A DNA stretch of 56,604 nucleotides from Clostridium sp. Ade.TY (GCF_000498355.1 NZ_AVSV01000026.1:1-56604); one strand, 5' to 3'; shown: positions 26,667 to 36,113, numbered from the stretch's first letter. Made by a program: numbers and translations. Notes: a model not told the origin generated them from the letters alone.

Positions 26667-27817
26667 GTAAACTTATATTAGTAAAATATGCATCTGAAAT
26701 ATTTTTAAAAGGTCTCAATAGAAATAAATTTGAAAAAAGATTAAGAGACAACATAAAAAAGAAACTTAAAGGCTTAGATTTTGAAATATTAAATGATCAA
26801 AATAGATACTTTATTAAAGTAGATAATATGGAAGAAGGAATTAAAAGAATAAGAAAAGTATTTGGAATAGCAGAAATATGTGTAGTAACTCAAGTTGAAA
26901 GAAATATGGATGATATTAAAGAAGAAGTTTTAAATAAAATTAAAGAAGCAGATCCAAATACATTTAAAATTCAAACTAATAGAGCTAATAAAAGTTTTGA
27001 AGGAACATCTATGGATATATCAAGAGAAATAGGGGCGTATGTTCTTTCAATATATGAGGATAGTTTAGATGTTGATGTTAAAAATCCAGAGTGCCTAGTA
27101 AATGTAGAAATAAGAGATAAAGCTTATGTTTACACTAGTGCTGATAGAATAAAAGCTGTAGGAGGACTTCCTTATGGAATAAATGGAAGTACAATGCTTA
27201 TGTTATCTGGGGGAATTGATTCACCAGTGGCAGGTTACTTAATGGCAAGACGTGGAGTTGAACTTAATTGTATTTATTATCATAGTCATCCATACACATC
27301 TGAAAGAGCAAAAGATAAAGTAAAGGAGCTTGCAAAAATATTAAGTGAATATACAGAAAAAGTTAGACTTTTTATAGTTCCATTTACTGATATTCAAATG
27401 GAAATAATAAACAATTGCCCAGAAGATGAATTAACAATAATAATGAGAAGATTTATGATGAGAGTTGCTTGCAAGATGGCTGAAAAAGAGGGGATTCAGT
27501 GTATATCAAGTGGAGAAAGTATAGGTCAAGTAGCAAGTCAAACAATGGAAGGGCTTACTGTAAGTACTGAAGTTGCTGATAGACCAGTATTTAGACCGCT
27601 TATAACAATGGATAAGGGAGATATTATGGATATGGCAAGAGAAATAGGAACATATGAAACATCAATACTTCCATATGAGGATTGTTGCACTATATTTGTA
27701 CCAAAGCATCCAAAAACAAAACCAAAAGTTAAATATATACAAAAATCAGAAGAAAGTTTAAATATAGATGAATTAGTAGAAAAAGCTATAAATGAAACAG
27801 AAGTTGTAGTATTTTAA
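26663..27817 (+). CDS. thiI: tRNA 4-thiouridine synthase ThiI
   Basis: ATP-dependent sulfurtransferase that makes 4-thiouridine at tRNA position 8. An N-terminal ferredoxin-like/THUMP region (about 1-165) binds tRNA. The AANH ATP pyrophosphatase domain carries SGGIDS at 182-187. The C-terminal rhodanese domain of the E. coli enzyme is absent (384 residues), as in Bacillus; a conserved EDCCTIF segment lies near residue 340. It is translationally coupled to the desulfurase. Confidence 0.96.
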   Translation: MSKLILVKYASEIFLKGLNRNKFEKRLRDNIKKKLKGLDFEILNDQNRYFIKVDNMEEGIKRIRKVFGIAEICVVTQVERNMDDIKEEVLNKIKEADPNTFKIQTNRANKSFEGTSMDISREIGAYVLSIYEDSLDVDVKNPECLVNVEIRDKAYVYTSADRIKAVGGLPYGINGSTMLMLSGGIDSPVAGYLMARRGVELNCIYYHSHPYTSERAKDKVKELAKILSEYTEKVRLFIVPFTDIQMEIINNCPEDELTIIMRRFMMRVACKMAEKEGIQCISSGESIGQVASQTMEGLTVSTEVADRPVFRPLITMDKGDIMDMAREIGTYETSILPYEDCCTIFVPKHPKTKPKVKYIQKSEESLNIDELVEKAINETEVVVF

Positions 27818-27908
27818 ATTTAATTTTAACCTTCCTTTAGCATTCTAATATATTAATATAAAGGGATATTTTAAGTAATAGTAAACTTTAAAAAAAGGGG
27901 AGGTATTT

Positions 27909-29009
27909 ATGCAATTTAAAATTACTCCTATTGAAGAAAAACAATATTTAAATGGAGAAATTAGAGATGTACGAGATAAATTAATTGTTATTTGTAAGAA
28001 AAATAATTGCAACTGTTCAAATATTAAAGGTTCTTTTTATTTAAGATTTAATGTTAATTTAGCATTTAATCAATTAAATAGAGATGTATTTAGATTATGT
28101 TTATATCTTGATAGTTTAAAATGTACAAATTCTATGATAATAAAAATAAATGTAGAAATACGAGAAAATTCAACTAATATTATAGAAAATAGTTGTATAA
28201 CTTATAGAGTAAATTCATCAGAAGTAGGAAAATATATTAGTATAAATTTATTAAAAGCTTTTGAATGCTTAAATATAAATACGATTAATGAAATTAATAT
28301 AAATGTATCACCAGAAGGAAATGGAGCAGCAGTATTCTGTTCAAATAATACAAGTAGGAATCCTTTCATATTCTTAGAGTCTATAAGAACTGTAGGCCCA
28401 ATAGGTCCACAGGGACCTCAAGGACCAGTAGGACCAAGAGGACCAAGAGGTCCTCAGGGTGAGAGAGGTCCAATAGGCCCAAGAGGAGTAAGAGGAGAAA
28501 CAGGTGAAGTAGGTCCAATTGGACCAGAAGGGGCTCAAGGTCCAAGAGGTCCAAGAGGAATAGAAGGAGCACAAGGCCCAGAGGGACCAGAAGGACCAGC
28601 GGGAGAAGCAAATATAAATACTTTTGGTTCATATACTAAAGTTAATTCAATAAATAATTCAGAGGGATTATTAAATTTATTTAATGGGATAGTCAATGAG
28701 AGTGGATCACTAGAGCATACTAATAATGAAATTATTATTGGCGAAAGTGGTAATTATAGAATAACATTTAGTATAACTATACCAGGAGGAAGTTGTATTG
28801 ATAGATTAAGAGTAAATGGAATTGGAGATAAAGGGAATATTGTTCCGGTATTTTCTCATTGTCAAATAACAACTCAAGCATTTTTTGATAGAATAATATT
28901 TTTAACTGACAGTACAAGAGTATCTGTAGAATCATTTAGAAATGAAGATATAAGAATAGGTTGTAGAGAAGAGAATATATCATATTTTACAATAATGAAG
29001 CTTAATTAA
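27909..29009 (+). CDS. collagen-like surface/exosporium protein
   Basis: A 366-residue protein in three parts. The N-terminal domain (1-162) is unfamiliar, with several cysteines and beta-rich. A perfect collagen tract of 24 Gly-X-Y triplets runs from Gly163 to about residue 234. The C-terminal domain (about 235-366) resembles the trimerising C1q/TNF-like end of BclA proteins. There is no classical signal peptide or cell-wall anchor, as expected for spore-coat or exosporium proteins delivered in the mother cell. GGGGAGG precedes the ATG. The spore role is inferred from family resemblance. Confidence 0.85.
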   Translation: MQFKITPIEEKQYLNGEIRDVRDKLIVICKKNNCNCSNIKGSFYLRFNVNLAFNQLNRDVFRLCLYLDSLKCTNSMIIKINVEIRENSTNIIENSCITYRVNSSEVGKYISINLLKAFECLNINTINEININVSPEGNGAAVFCSNNTSRNPFIFLESIRTVGPIGPQGPQGPVGPRGPRGPQGERGPIGPRGVRGETGEVGPIGPEGAQGPRGPRGIEGAQGPEGPEGPAGEANINTFGSYTKVNSINNSEGLLNLFNGIVNESGSLEHTNNEIIIGESGNYRITFSITIPGGSCIDRLRVNGIGDKGNIVPVFSHCQITTQAFFDRIIFLTDSTRVSVESFRNEDIRIGCREENISYFTIMKLN

Positions 29010-29012
29010 AAT

Positions 29013-29048
29013 AAAAAATATGCTACTAAATTTTAGTAGCATATTTTT
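29013..29048. terminator. bidirectional terminator after the collagen-like gene
   Basis: ATATGCTACTAA pairs with TTAGTAGCATAT (centre near 29031), extended by A and T runs on both sides. It serves the + strand collagen gene and the - strand ABC operon. Confidence 0.88.
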
Positions 29049-29060
29049 ATTTTATTTAAA

Positions 29061-30938
29061 TTATGCAGTTTCTTCATCTTCATGGGCAAATTGGCTGTTA
29101 TAAAGATCTGCATAGAAACCACCTTTTTCAAGAAGTTCATTATGAGTACCTTGTTCTATAACATCACCATGATTCATAACTAATATAAGGTCTGCATCTT
29201 TTATTGTTGAAAGTCTATGTGCAATTACAAAGTTTGTTCTGCCTTTCATAAGTCTTGTCATTGCATTTTGAATATAACTTTCAGTTCTAGTATCAACTGA
29301 ACTTGTAGCTTCATCAAGTATCAATACTTTAGGGTTAGCAAGTATTGCTCTAGCTATAGTTAATAATTGCTTTTGACCTTGTGATATATTTGAAGCTTCT
29401 TCATTTAATATTGTGTCATATCCTTGAGGTAAAGTTCTTATGAAATAGTCTGCATGTGCAGCTTTTGCAGCATTTACAACTTCTTCAAAAGTAGCATCTT
29501 CTTTTCCGTAAGCTATATTATCTTTAATGCTACCATTAAATAACCAAGTATCTTGAAGAACCATACCAAACATGCTTCTTAAATATCCACGAGAGAATTC
29601 AGTTATATCAACTCCATCGAATTCAATAGCTCCACCATTTAATTCGTAGAATCTCATCATAAGATTTATTAATGTTGTTTTACCAGCTCCAGTAGGACCA
29701 ACTATAGCAACAGTTTGACCTTCTTTAGCAGATACTTGCATGTCATTCATTAATATATTATCTTTACTATATCCAAATTTAACATGCTTAAAATCTACAT
29801 TTCCTTTAGGGTTATCAAGTGTTATTGGATTAATTGGATCTTCAACTTCTTCTTCTTCATCTAAGATTTCAAAAACTCTTTCAGCTGAAGCCATTGTTGA
29901 TTGGAGAATATTTGCAATGTTAGCTGTTTGGTTAATCATTTGAGTAAATTGTCTTGAATATTGAATAAATGATTGAATGTAACCAACGCTTAATTTGTTT
30001 TTAGTAACTAATATACCACCAACAACTGCTATAATTACATAACCAACATTGTTTATAAAATTCATAAGTGGCATTATAAGACCTGACATAAATTGAGCTT
30101 TCCAAGCTGAATCATAAAGTTTTTCATTTATATCATCAAATTCTTTGATAGCTTTCTTTTCATGTCCGAAGGCTTTAACAACAGTATTACCAGTATAAAT
30201 TTCTTCAACATGGCCATTAAGAGCTCCAAGTTCTCTTTGTTGATCTGAGAAGTATTTTTGTGATTTACCTATTATAGGTCTAGTTGCAATTATACATACA
30301 GGTAAAGTTAAAATACATATTAAAGTTAAAAGTGGGCTTATTGTAAGCATCATAATTGTAATACCAATTATAGTTACAATAGCAGTTATAAGTTGAGTTA
30401 AACTTTGTTGTAAAGTACTACTTATATTATCAACATCATTAGTAACTCTACTTAATATATCACCTTTTGAATTTGCATCGAAATATTTTATTGGAAGTCT
30501 ATTAAGTTTATTATCAACGTCACTTCTCATGTCTTTAACAGTATTTTGAGCAACTCCAGCCATTATATATTGTTGAATATACATGAATGCTGCACTTAAA
30601 ACATAGAAGAATAAAAGTAATAAAATATAATGTGATAATTTAGTAAAGTCAATTGATGCACCAGGTATTCCTTTGAATTTAGCAATCATACCTTCAAGTA
30701 TTACGTTAATAGTTTCTCCAAGTAATTTTGGGCTAAATACTGTAAAAGCAGTACTTAATATTGCCATAAATATTACTGATATAAGTTTAGCTCTATGAGG
30801 TCTTAAGTATGTTAATAATCTTTTGGTAGTTCCTTTAAAATTCTTAGCTTTTTCACCGCCAATAACAACACCATGACCTCCTTTTCCGCCTCCCATCATA
30901 GGAGCTTGTTTTTTATGATTATTCTTATCTATGCTCAT
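29061..30938 (-). CDS. ABC exporter half-transporter, catalytically competent partner
   Basis: Type IV ABC exporter half (625 residues): six membrane helices (about 60-340) plus nucleotide-binding domain. Walker A is GPTGAGKTTL and Walker B ends LDEATSSVD with the catalytic Glu. The H-loop histidine is present (AHRLS), but the signature is degenerate (NISQGQKQ instead of LSGGQ). The true start is ATG 30938 with GAGGAGG upstream, overlapping the previous gene by 14 bases; an upstream in-frame ATG at 30992 lies inside that gene. The N-terminus has a Gly-rich stretch (MMGGGKGG). Likely a heterodimeric multidrug exporter with its neighbour. Confidence 0.92.
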   Translation of the reverse strand: MSIDKNNHKKQAPMMGGGKGGHGVVIGGEKAKNFKGTTKRLLTYLRPHRAKLISVIFMAILSTAFTVFSPKLLGETINVILEGMIAKFKGIPGASIDFTKLSHYILLLLFFYVLSAAFMYIQQYIMAGVAQNTVKDMRSDVDNKLNRLPIKYFDANSKGDILSRVTNDVDNISSTLQQSLTQLITAIVTIIGITIMMLTISPLLTLICILTLPVCIIATRPIIGKSQKYFSDQQRELGALNGHVEEIYTGNTVVKAFGHEKKAIKEFDDINEKLYDSAWKAQFMSGLIMPLMNFINNVGYVIIAVVGGILVTKNKLSVGYIQSFIQYSRQFTQMINQTANIANILQSTMASAERVFEILDEEEEVEDPINPITLDNPKGNVDFKHVKFGYSKDNILMNDMQVSAKEGQTVAIVGPTGAGKTTLINLMMRFYELNGGAIEFDGVDITEFSRGYLRSMFGMVLQDTWLFNGSIKDNIAYGKEDATFEEVVNAAKAAHADYFIRTLPQGYDTILNEEASNISQGQKQLLTIARAILANPKVLILDEATSSVDTRTESYIQNAMTRLMKGRTNFVIAHRLSTIKDADLILVMNHGDVIEQGTHNELLEKGGFYADLYNSQFAHEDEETA

Positions 30939-32664
30939 TTGAAAGTTCCTCCTCTGAAAGTTGTGATGAGGCAATTTCTTTATAAATTGCACAGTTTTTA
31001 AGTAATTCTTTATGAGTTCCTATTCCAACGATGTTACCGTCATCTAGAACTAAGATTCTATCTGCATCCATAATAGTACTTACTCTTTGTGCAACTATTA
31101 TAACAGCTGAATCTTTAGTTTCACTTTTTAAGGCAGCTCTAAGTTTGGAATCAGTTTTAAAGTCAAGAGCTGAGAAGCTATCATCGAAAAGGTAAACTTC
31201 AGGTTTTCTAACTAAAGCACGAGCTATCGCAAGACGTTGTTTTTGACCACCTGAGAAGTTTTTACCACCTTGTTCAACTACTGAATCAAAACCATCTTCT
31301 TTTTCCATAATGAAATCATAAGATTGAGATATTTTAGCAGCATGCACAAGCTCTTCCATAGAAGCATCTTCTTTTCCATATCTTAAATTTTCTTTTATAT
31401 CTCCTGAAAAAAGAACTGCTTTTTGAGGAACAAATCCTATTTTCTTTCTAAGTTCTTGTTGAGACATATTTTTAATATTTAATCCATCTATTAAAATTTC
31501 TCCTTTAGTTGGATCATAGAATCTTTCAATAAGATTTAATAATGTTGATTTACCTGATCCAGTACCACCAATTATAGCTGTAGTTTCACCAGGCTTAGTT
31601 TCAAATGATATGTTATTTAATGCACCTTTTTCAGCACCAGGGAAGAAGAAGGAAACATTTTTAAACTCAACATAACCTCTTTTAGTAGTTTCATTTTCAA
31701 TATTATTACTATCTAATATTGAAGGTTCAGTTTCGAGTACTTCATTAATTCTATCAGCAGAAGCAGAAGCTCTTGGAATCATTATAAATAACATACTTAC
31801 CATTATAAGTGAGAACATTATTTGCATAACATATTGTAAGAATGCCATAAGATTACCAACTTCCATAACACCAGCATCTATTCTATTTGCACCAAACCAA
31901 AGTATGGCAACAGAAGTTAAATTTAATATAAGCATAAGAAGTGGCATAAGTAATGCTACAATTTTATTTACCTTAATGGCATTTGTAGTAAAATCAGTAT
32001 TAGCTTTAGAGAATCTTTTTGTTTCAAAGTTTTGTTTATTGAAGGCTCTTATAACTCTAATACCAGTAAGGTTTTCTCTTAAAACTTTATTTATATTATC
32101 AAGTTTAGTTTGCATAGCCTTAAATAAAGGCATTCCTTTTTTTCCTATAAATCCTATAGCTAAAATAACTAATGGCATTGAAACTAAAAGAATAAGAGAT
32201 AAATCCTTATCAACTGAAATGGCCATTATAATACCACCAATACAAGTAAGTGGGGCAGTAACCATCATTCTAAGTATCATAATTAAAACTTGTTGAACTT
32301 GGTTAACATCATTAGTTGTTCTAGTTATAAGTGATGAATTACCTATTTTGTCCATTTCCTTTAAAGAAAATGACTCTGCTTTAACGAAAATATTTCTTCT
32401 TAAATCTTTACCAAAAGACATTGATACTTTTGAAGAAATATAACTAGCAAATATTGTACATATACTTCCAACAAGAGATACTAAAATCATAATACCACCA
32501 ATTTTAAGTATATAATTTACATCGCCATTTATAATACCAGTATCTACTATTTCAGATAGTAAAGTAGGTAAATATAGTTGAGCCATAGTTTGAACAAAAA
32601 GTAATATAAGAATAAATATTAAACTTTTAGTATATGGCTTTAAATGCTTAAACAGCTTTATCAT
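30925..32664 (-). CDS. ABC exporter half-transporter, degenerate-site partner
   Basis: 579-residue ABC exporter half with six membrane helices and one nucleotide-binding domain. Walker A is GGTGSGKSTL and the signature is canonical (NFSGGQKQ). The catalytic glutamate is replaced by Asp (LFDDSFSALD), and the H-loop His is replaced by Gln (AQRVS). These defects fall in the same composite ATP site as the degenerate signature of the partner, the pattern of BmrCD-type heterodimers. It lies between marR and the partner gene, in one operon. Confidence 0.92.
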   Translation of the reverse strand: MIKLFKHLKPYTKSLIFILILLFVQTMAQLYLPTLLSEIVDTGIINGDVNYILKIGGIMILVSLVGSICTIFASYISSKVSMSFGKDLRRNIFVKAESFSLKEMDKIGNSSLITRTTNDVNQVQQVLIMILRMMVTAPLTCIGGIIMAISVDKDLSLILLVSMPLVILAIGFIGKKGMPLFKAMQTKLDNINKVLRENLTGIRVIRAFNKQNFETKRFSKANTDFTTNAIKVNKIVALLMPLLMLILNLTSVAILWFGANRIDAGVMEVGNLMAFLQYVMQIMFSLIMVSMLFIMIPRASASADRINEVLETEPSILDSNNIENETTKRGYVEFKNVSFFFPGAEKGALNNISFETKPGETTAIIGGTGSGKSTLLNLIERFYDPTKGEILIDGLNIKNMSQQELRKKIGFVPQKAVLFSGDIKENLRYGKEDASMEELVHAAKISQSYDFIMEKEDGFDSVVEQGGKNFSGGQKQRLAIARALVRKPEVYLFDDSFSALDFKTDSKLRAALKSETKDSAVIIVAQRVSTIMDADRILVLDDGNIVGIGTHKELLKNCAIYKEIASSQLSEEELSNEHR

Positions 32665-32677
32665 ATATTTTCACTCC

Positions 32678-33124
32678 TTAATTTAGTTCAGTTTTATTGT
32701 CTTTAAGATTATTTTTTACTTTATTTAATAAATATTGCAAAGAATTAACTTCCTCTTTAGTAAAATTTTTTAAACATATTGAATCTATTTTTTTTATAAC
32801 TGTCTTTAAATTTTTGCAGGCAGTTATACCTTTTTCAGTTAAATGAATTCTTGAAATTCTCTGATCATTAGAATCAATACTTTTTGATACGAATCCTGCT
32901 TTTTCTAATCTTTTTATCATAACAGTAACGGTTGCAGGTCTTATCTTTGTCTTTTCTGCAATCTCTTTTTGACTTATACCATCATTTTTATATATTGTAA
33001 AAAGAACAGGGGGTTGTCCTGGATATAAACCTTCTTTTTCAAGTGTTTTATGGCTTAAAGAAAAATGAGCTCTTAAAACTTCTCCTAAAAGTTTATAAAA
33101 AGGAAAATTAAATTCACTATCCAT
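32678..33124 (-). CDS. MarR family transcriptional regulator
   Basis: 148-residue winged-helix repressor. The DNA-recognition region is ISQKEIAEKTKIRPATVTVMI (split across about residues 50-70), followed by the wing with SNDQRISRIHLTEKG. It is the first gene of the operon with the two ABC exporter halves, the usual arrangement for a ligand-released repressor of an efflux pump. A palindromic operator overlaps the presumed start of transcription. Confidence 0.9.
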   Translation of the reverse strand: MDSEFNFPFYKLLGEVLRAHFSLSHKTLEKEGLYPGQPPVLFTIYKNDGISQKEIAEKTKIRPATVTVMIKRLEKAGFVSKSIDSNDQRISRIHLTEKGITACKNLKTVIKKIDSICLKNFTKEEVNSLQYLLNKVKNNLKDNKTELN

Positions 33125-33142
33125 AAAATAACTCCTTTCTAA

Positions 33143-33162
33143 AATTAGTTAGACGACTAATT
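33143..33162 (-). promoter_or_regulatory. MarR-type operator
   Basis: AATTAGT (33143-33149) and ACTAATT (33156-33162) form a perfect 7-bp inverted repeat with a 6-base spacer. It lies between the presumed -10 and the marR ribosome site, so binding would block the operon. The TTAGT-N-ACTAA shape is typical of MarR sites. Binding itself is inferred. Confidence 0.7.
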
Positions 33163-33170
33163 ATTTTAAT

Positions 33171-33199
33171 ATTGTAATATCAAATTCTTTAAAATGCAA
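33171..33199 (-). promoter_or_regulatory. promoter of the marR-ABC operon
   Basis: On the - strand TTGCAT (plus 33194-33199) and TACAAT (plus 33171-33176) are separated by 17 bases. Transcription would start near 33164, directly at the palindromic operator. Confidence 0.65.
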
Positions 33200-33276
33200 T
33201 AGAAAAAAATTGAAAAAATTTAATAATAGATTATATAAATTTTATATAATTAAATTATATTATAAGAGGTGATGAA

Positions 33277-33525
33277 ATGAACTATGTATATATAATAATG
33301 TGTAGAGATAATTCTTTATATACGGGGTGGACAAATAATTTAGAAAAAAGATTTAAAATGCATTGTGATGGAAAAGGTGCAAAATATACTAGAGGTAGAG
33401 GACCACTTAAAATAGTGTACTTTGAAGAATTTGAAGATAAAGTATTAGCTATGAAAAGAGAATATGAAATAAAGAAATTAAGTAAAAAAGATAAGCTTAA
33501 ATTAATAGAGAATAAGAATAAATAA
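33277..33525 (+). CDS. GIY-YIG nuclease superfamily protein (YhbQ/UPF0213-like)
   Basis: 82-residue single-domain protein of the YhbQ/YazA group. The GIY-YIG core appears as YVYIIMC and LYTGWTNN, followed by the conserved Arg in LEKRF and a Glu in the MKREYEIKKLSK helix. Its in vivo role is unclear; some relatives act on DNA ends. AGAGGTGATG precedes the ATG. It is divergent from marR. Confidence 0.88.
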   Translation: MNYVYIIMCRDNSLYTGWTNNLEKRFKMHCDGKGAKYTRGRGPLKIVYFEEFEDKVLAMKREYEIKKLSKKDKLKLIENKNK

Positions 33526-33595
33526 TTTGCAAAAAAATTTAAAAAAATTAATAAAATTTGTAGCAAAATTTGGAGAAAAAAGTATTTTAAATATA

Positions 33596-33623
33596 TAGAC
33601 AAAAAATAAATTTATGATAAAAT
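33596..33623 (+). promoter_or_regulatory. possible glmS promoter
   Basis: TAGACA (33596-33601) and TAAAAT (33618-33623) are spaced by 16 bases, about 75 bases before the ribozyme cleavage site. No other good candidate is seen in 33526-33700, which is otherwise featureless AT-rich DNA. Confidence 0.45.
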
Positions 33624-33700
33624 TACTAGGAAGGTATAAAATTTATAAAAATAGGAGTGTGATAAGTATAAAATTAAAAATTAATAATAAATTTTAAAAA

Positions 33701-33935
33701 GCGCCAGAACTTAAGTTTACGTAATTATAGTTTATTTGGATGGAAACAATAGAACCTTAATAATTTTATTTTAAGTAAGTTCACCAAAATCCAAATTAAA
33801 TACTAGATATTAACTTAAGTTGACGAGGTTGGGGAGTTATCGAAATTTTCGGCGGGTGCCCCACGGTATATACACTACCGATAACGGCTAGCAAAACTAT
33901 AAAGTAATTTATAGCACAAATCTAGCTTGGTGTAA
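33701..33935 (+). ncRNA. glmS glucosamine-6-phosphate ribozyme
   Basis: The leader has the full glmS ribozyme core. It starts GCGCCAGAACT at 33701, with cleavage expected between A33700 and G33701. Further on are TTGACGAGGTTGGGG and the catalytic block CGGCGGGTGCCCCACGG, then P3/P4 elements (CTACCGATAACGG; the CTAGC pair). With bound glucosamine-6-phosphate it cleaves its own 5' leader and destabilises the mRNA, giving feedback control of glmS. The 3' boundary is approximate. Confidence 0.97.
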
Positions 33936-34052
33936 AAAATTTAATTTAAGGTTTTTGTAGTCCTAGGATTATTATGCCTTCTTTCAATTTTGCTAGGAGA
34001 GAACTTTAAAGAAGATTACAATTAAATATTTTTAAGAAAGAAGGAAGATTTT

Positions 34053-35879
34053 ATGTGCGGAATAGTAGGATATTTTGGAAATAAACAAGCAACAGACTTT
34101 TTAGTGGAAGGATTATCAAAGTTAGAGTATAGAGGATACGATTCAGCAGGAGTCGCTGTTATATCTGATGGAAAGATTGAAGTAAAGAAGCAAAAAGGAC
34201 GTCTTTCAAATCTTGAAGAAAGCTTAAAGGAAGCTCCTATTAATGGAACAATAGGTATTGGTCACACTAGATGGGCAACACACGGAGCACCATCAGACAC
34301 TAATTCACATCCACATTTAAGTTCTAAAGGAGATATTGCTGTAGTTCATAACGGAATTATTGAGAACTATATAGAGCTTAGAGAATTTTTAAAGGATAAA
34401 GGATGTAACTTTATTTCAGAGACAGATACAGAGGTTATACCAAACCTTATACAGTATTACTATGAAGGAGACTTGTTTAAAGCTGTAGTTAGAGCTACAA
34501 AAGACTTACAAGGAAGCTTTGCAATTGGTGTTATTTCAAATGATGAACCAGATAAGCTTATTGCAGTAAGACAAGATAGCCCATTAATTGTTGGACTTTC
34601 AGATGAAGAAAATTTTATAGCTTCAGATATTCCAGCAGTTTTAAATAGAACAAATAAAGTATATCTTTTAGAAGATAATGAATTTGTTGTTATAACAGCT
34701 AAAGGTGTTGAGCTTTTAGATGAAAATGGAGAGAAAATAGAAAAAGATGTATATGAAGTAACATGGAGCGCTGATGCTGCTGAAAAGGGTGGATTTGATT
34801 CATTCATGTTAAAAGAAATACACGAACAACCAAAAGCAATTAAAGATACTATGACTTCAAGAGTATCAATGGATCATGAAATTGTTTTTGATGATTTTAA
34901 AATTACAAAAGAAGAACTTCAAAATATAGATAGAATATATATGGTAGCTTGTGGAACAGCATATCATGCTGGACTTATGGGAAAATATTCAGTAGAGAAA
35001 TTAGCTAGAATACCAGTTGAAGTTGATATAGCTTCAGAGTTTAGATATAGAAATCCATTAGTTACAGAAAAGTCATTAGTAATTGTATTAAGTCAATCAG
35101 GAGAAACAGCAGATACTTTAGCAGTATTAAGAGATTGTAATAAAATAGGCGCTAAAACTCTTGTTGTTACAAATGTTGTAGGAAGTACAATGTCAAGAGA
35201 AGCAGACCATGTTATATATACTATGGCAGGTCCTGAAATTTCAGTAGCTTCAACTAAAGCATATACTACACAAGTTGTAATAATGCACACAATAGCAATG
35301 TACTTTGCAGAATTACTTGGAACTTTAAAAACAGAAGAAATAAATAAATTAAAAGAAGAATTATTAATGATTCCTGGAAAAATAGAAGATTTATTAAATG
35401 ATGCTGACAAAGTTAAAAATGTAGCAGAATCACTTAAAGATGAAGATGATATATTCTTCTTAGGAAGAGGAATGGACTTTGCTCTTGCATTAGAAGGATC
35501 ATTAAAATTAAAAGAAATATCATATATTCATTCAGAAGCTTACGCTGGAGGAGAATTAAAGCATGGACCTATAGCTTTAATTGAAGAAGGAACAAAAGTT
35601 GTTTCAGTTCTTACTCAAAGAGAGCTAATGGATAAGATGATAAGTAATGTAGTTGAAATAAAATCAAGAGGAGCTATAAACTTTGGAATAACATTTAAAG
35701 GAAGTGAAAAAGCTCAAGGGGTTTTAGATGAAATGCTATTTATACCAGAAACTATAGATATGTTTGCTCCAATTCTTGCAGCTGTTGAGTTACAATTATT
35801 AGCTTACTATGTAGCAAGTCTTAAGGGATTTGATATAGACAAGCCAAGAAATTTAGCTAAATCAGTTACAGTTGAATAA
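34053..35879 (+). CDS. glmS: glutamine-fructose-6-phosphate aminotransferase GlmS
   Basis: Makes glucosamine-6-phosphate from fructose-6-phosphate and glutamine, the first step to UDP-GlcNAc. The N-terminal glutaminase uses Cys2 exposed after Met removal (MCGIVGYFG). Two SIS sugar-isomerase domains follow (about 290-410 and 460-590), with SQSGETADTL in the first. The C-terminus DKPRNLAKSVTVE is diagnostic. Length 608 residues is standard. Control is by the upstream ribozyme, and the ribosome site GAAAGAAGG can also be masked by a leader segment. Confidence 0.98.
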   Translation: MCGIVGYFGNKQATDFLVEGLSKLEYRGYDSAGVAVISDGKIEVKKQKGRLSNLEESLKEAPINGTIGIGHTRWATHGAPSDTNSHPHLSSKGDIAVVHNGIIENYIELREFLKDKGCNFISETDTEVIPNLIQYYYEGDLFKAVVRATKDLQGSFAIGVISNDEPDKLIAVRQDSPLIVGLSDEENFIASDIPAVLNRTNKVYLLEDNEFVVITAKGVELLDENGEKIEKDVYEVTWSADAAEKGGFDSFMLKEIHEQPKAIKDTMTSRVSMDHEIVFDDFKITKEELQNIDRIYMVACGTAYHAGLMGKYSVEKLARIPVEVDIASEFRYRNPLVTEKSLVIVLSQSGETADTLAVLRDCNKIGAKTLVVTNVVGSTMSREADHVIYTMAGPEISVASTKAYTTQVVIMHTIAMYFAELLGTLKTEEINKLKEELLMIPGKIEDLLNDADKVKNVAESLKDEDDIFFLGRGMDFALALEGSLKLKEISYIHSEAYAGGELKHGPIALIEEGTKVVSVLTQRELMDKMISNVVEIKSRGAINFGITFKGSEKAQGVLDEMLFIPETIDMFAPILAAVELQLLAYYVASLKGFDIDKPRNLAKSVTVE

Positions 35880-35948
35880 GACTCAATAAAGATGTATAAT
35901 ATTTAAGTTGAGATAATTTTCCAGTAAAGATAAGGAGTGGGTTTTTTT

Positions 35949-36104
35949 ATGAGAGATGAGTTAGTAAGATTAATTAAAGAGTATAAGGATACTGGTAGAT
36001 GTTTGAAATCAGGGTTAGAATGGTTACCTGATAATGACGCTGCAAGGTCAAAAATTGATGTAATCAATATGGTCATTGAAGATTTAGAAAATATAATTAA
36101 GTAA
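35949..36104 (+). CDS. small conserved-looking hypothetical protein, 51 aa
   Basis: A short ORF following glmS, with AAGGAG at 35932-35937 before ATG 35949 (spacing somewhat long) and a strong terminator just after its stop. The protein is charged and mostly helical (MRDELVRLIKEYKDTG; DLENIIK at the end), with no membrane helix or known motif. The ribosome site and tight flanking terminator support it as a real gene. No function can be given. Confidence 0.6.
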   Translation: MRDELVRLIKEYKDTGRCLKSGLEWLPDNDAARSKIDVINMVIEDLENIIK

Positions 36105-36113
36105 ATTATGTTT

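Noticed and set aside
28374..28632. Long open frames opposite the collagen-like repeat
   Set aside because: They are the antisense of the Gly-X-Y codons, giving Trp/Ser- or Leu-rich low-complexity chains without ribosome sites.
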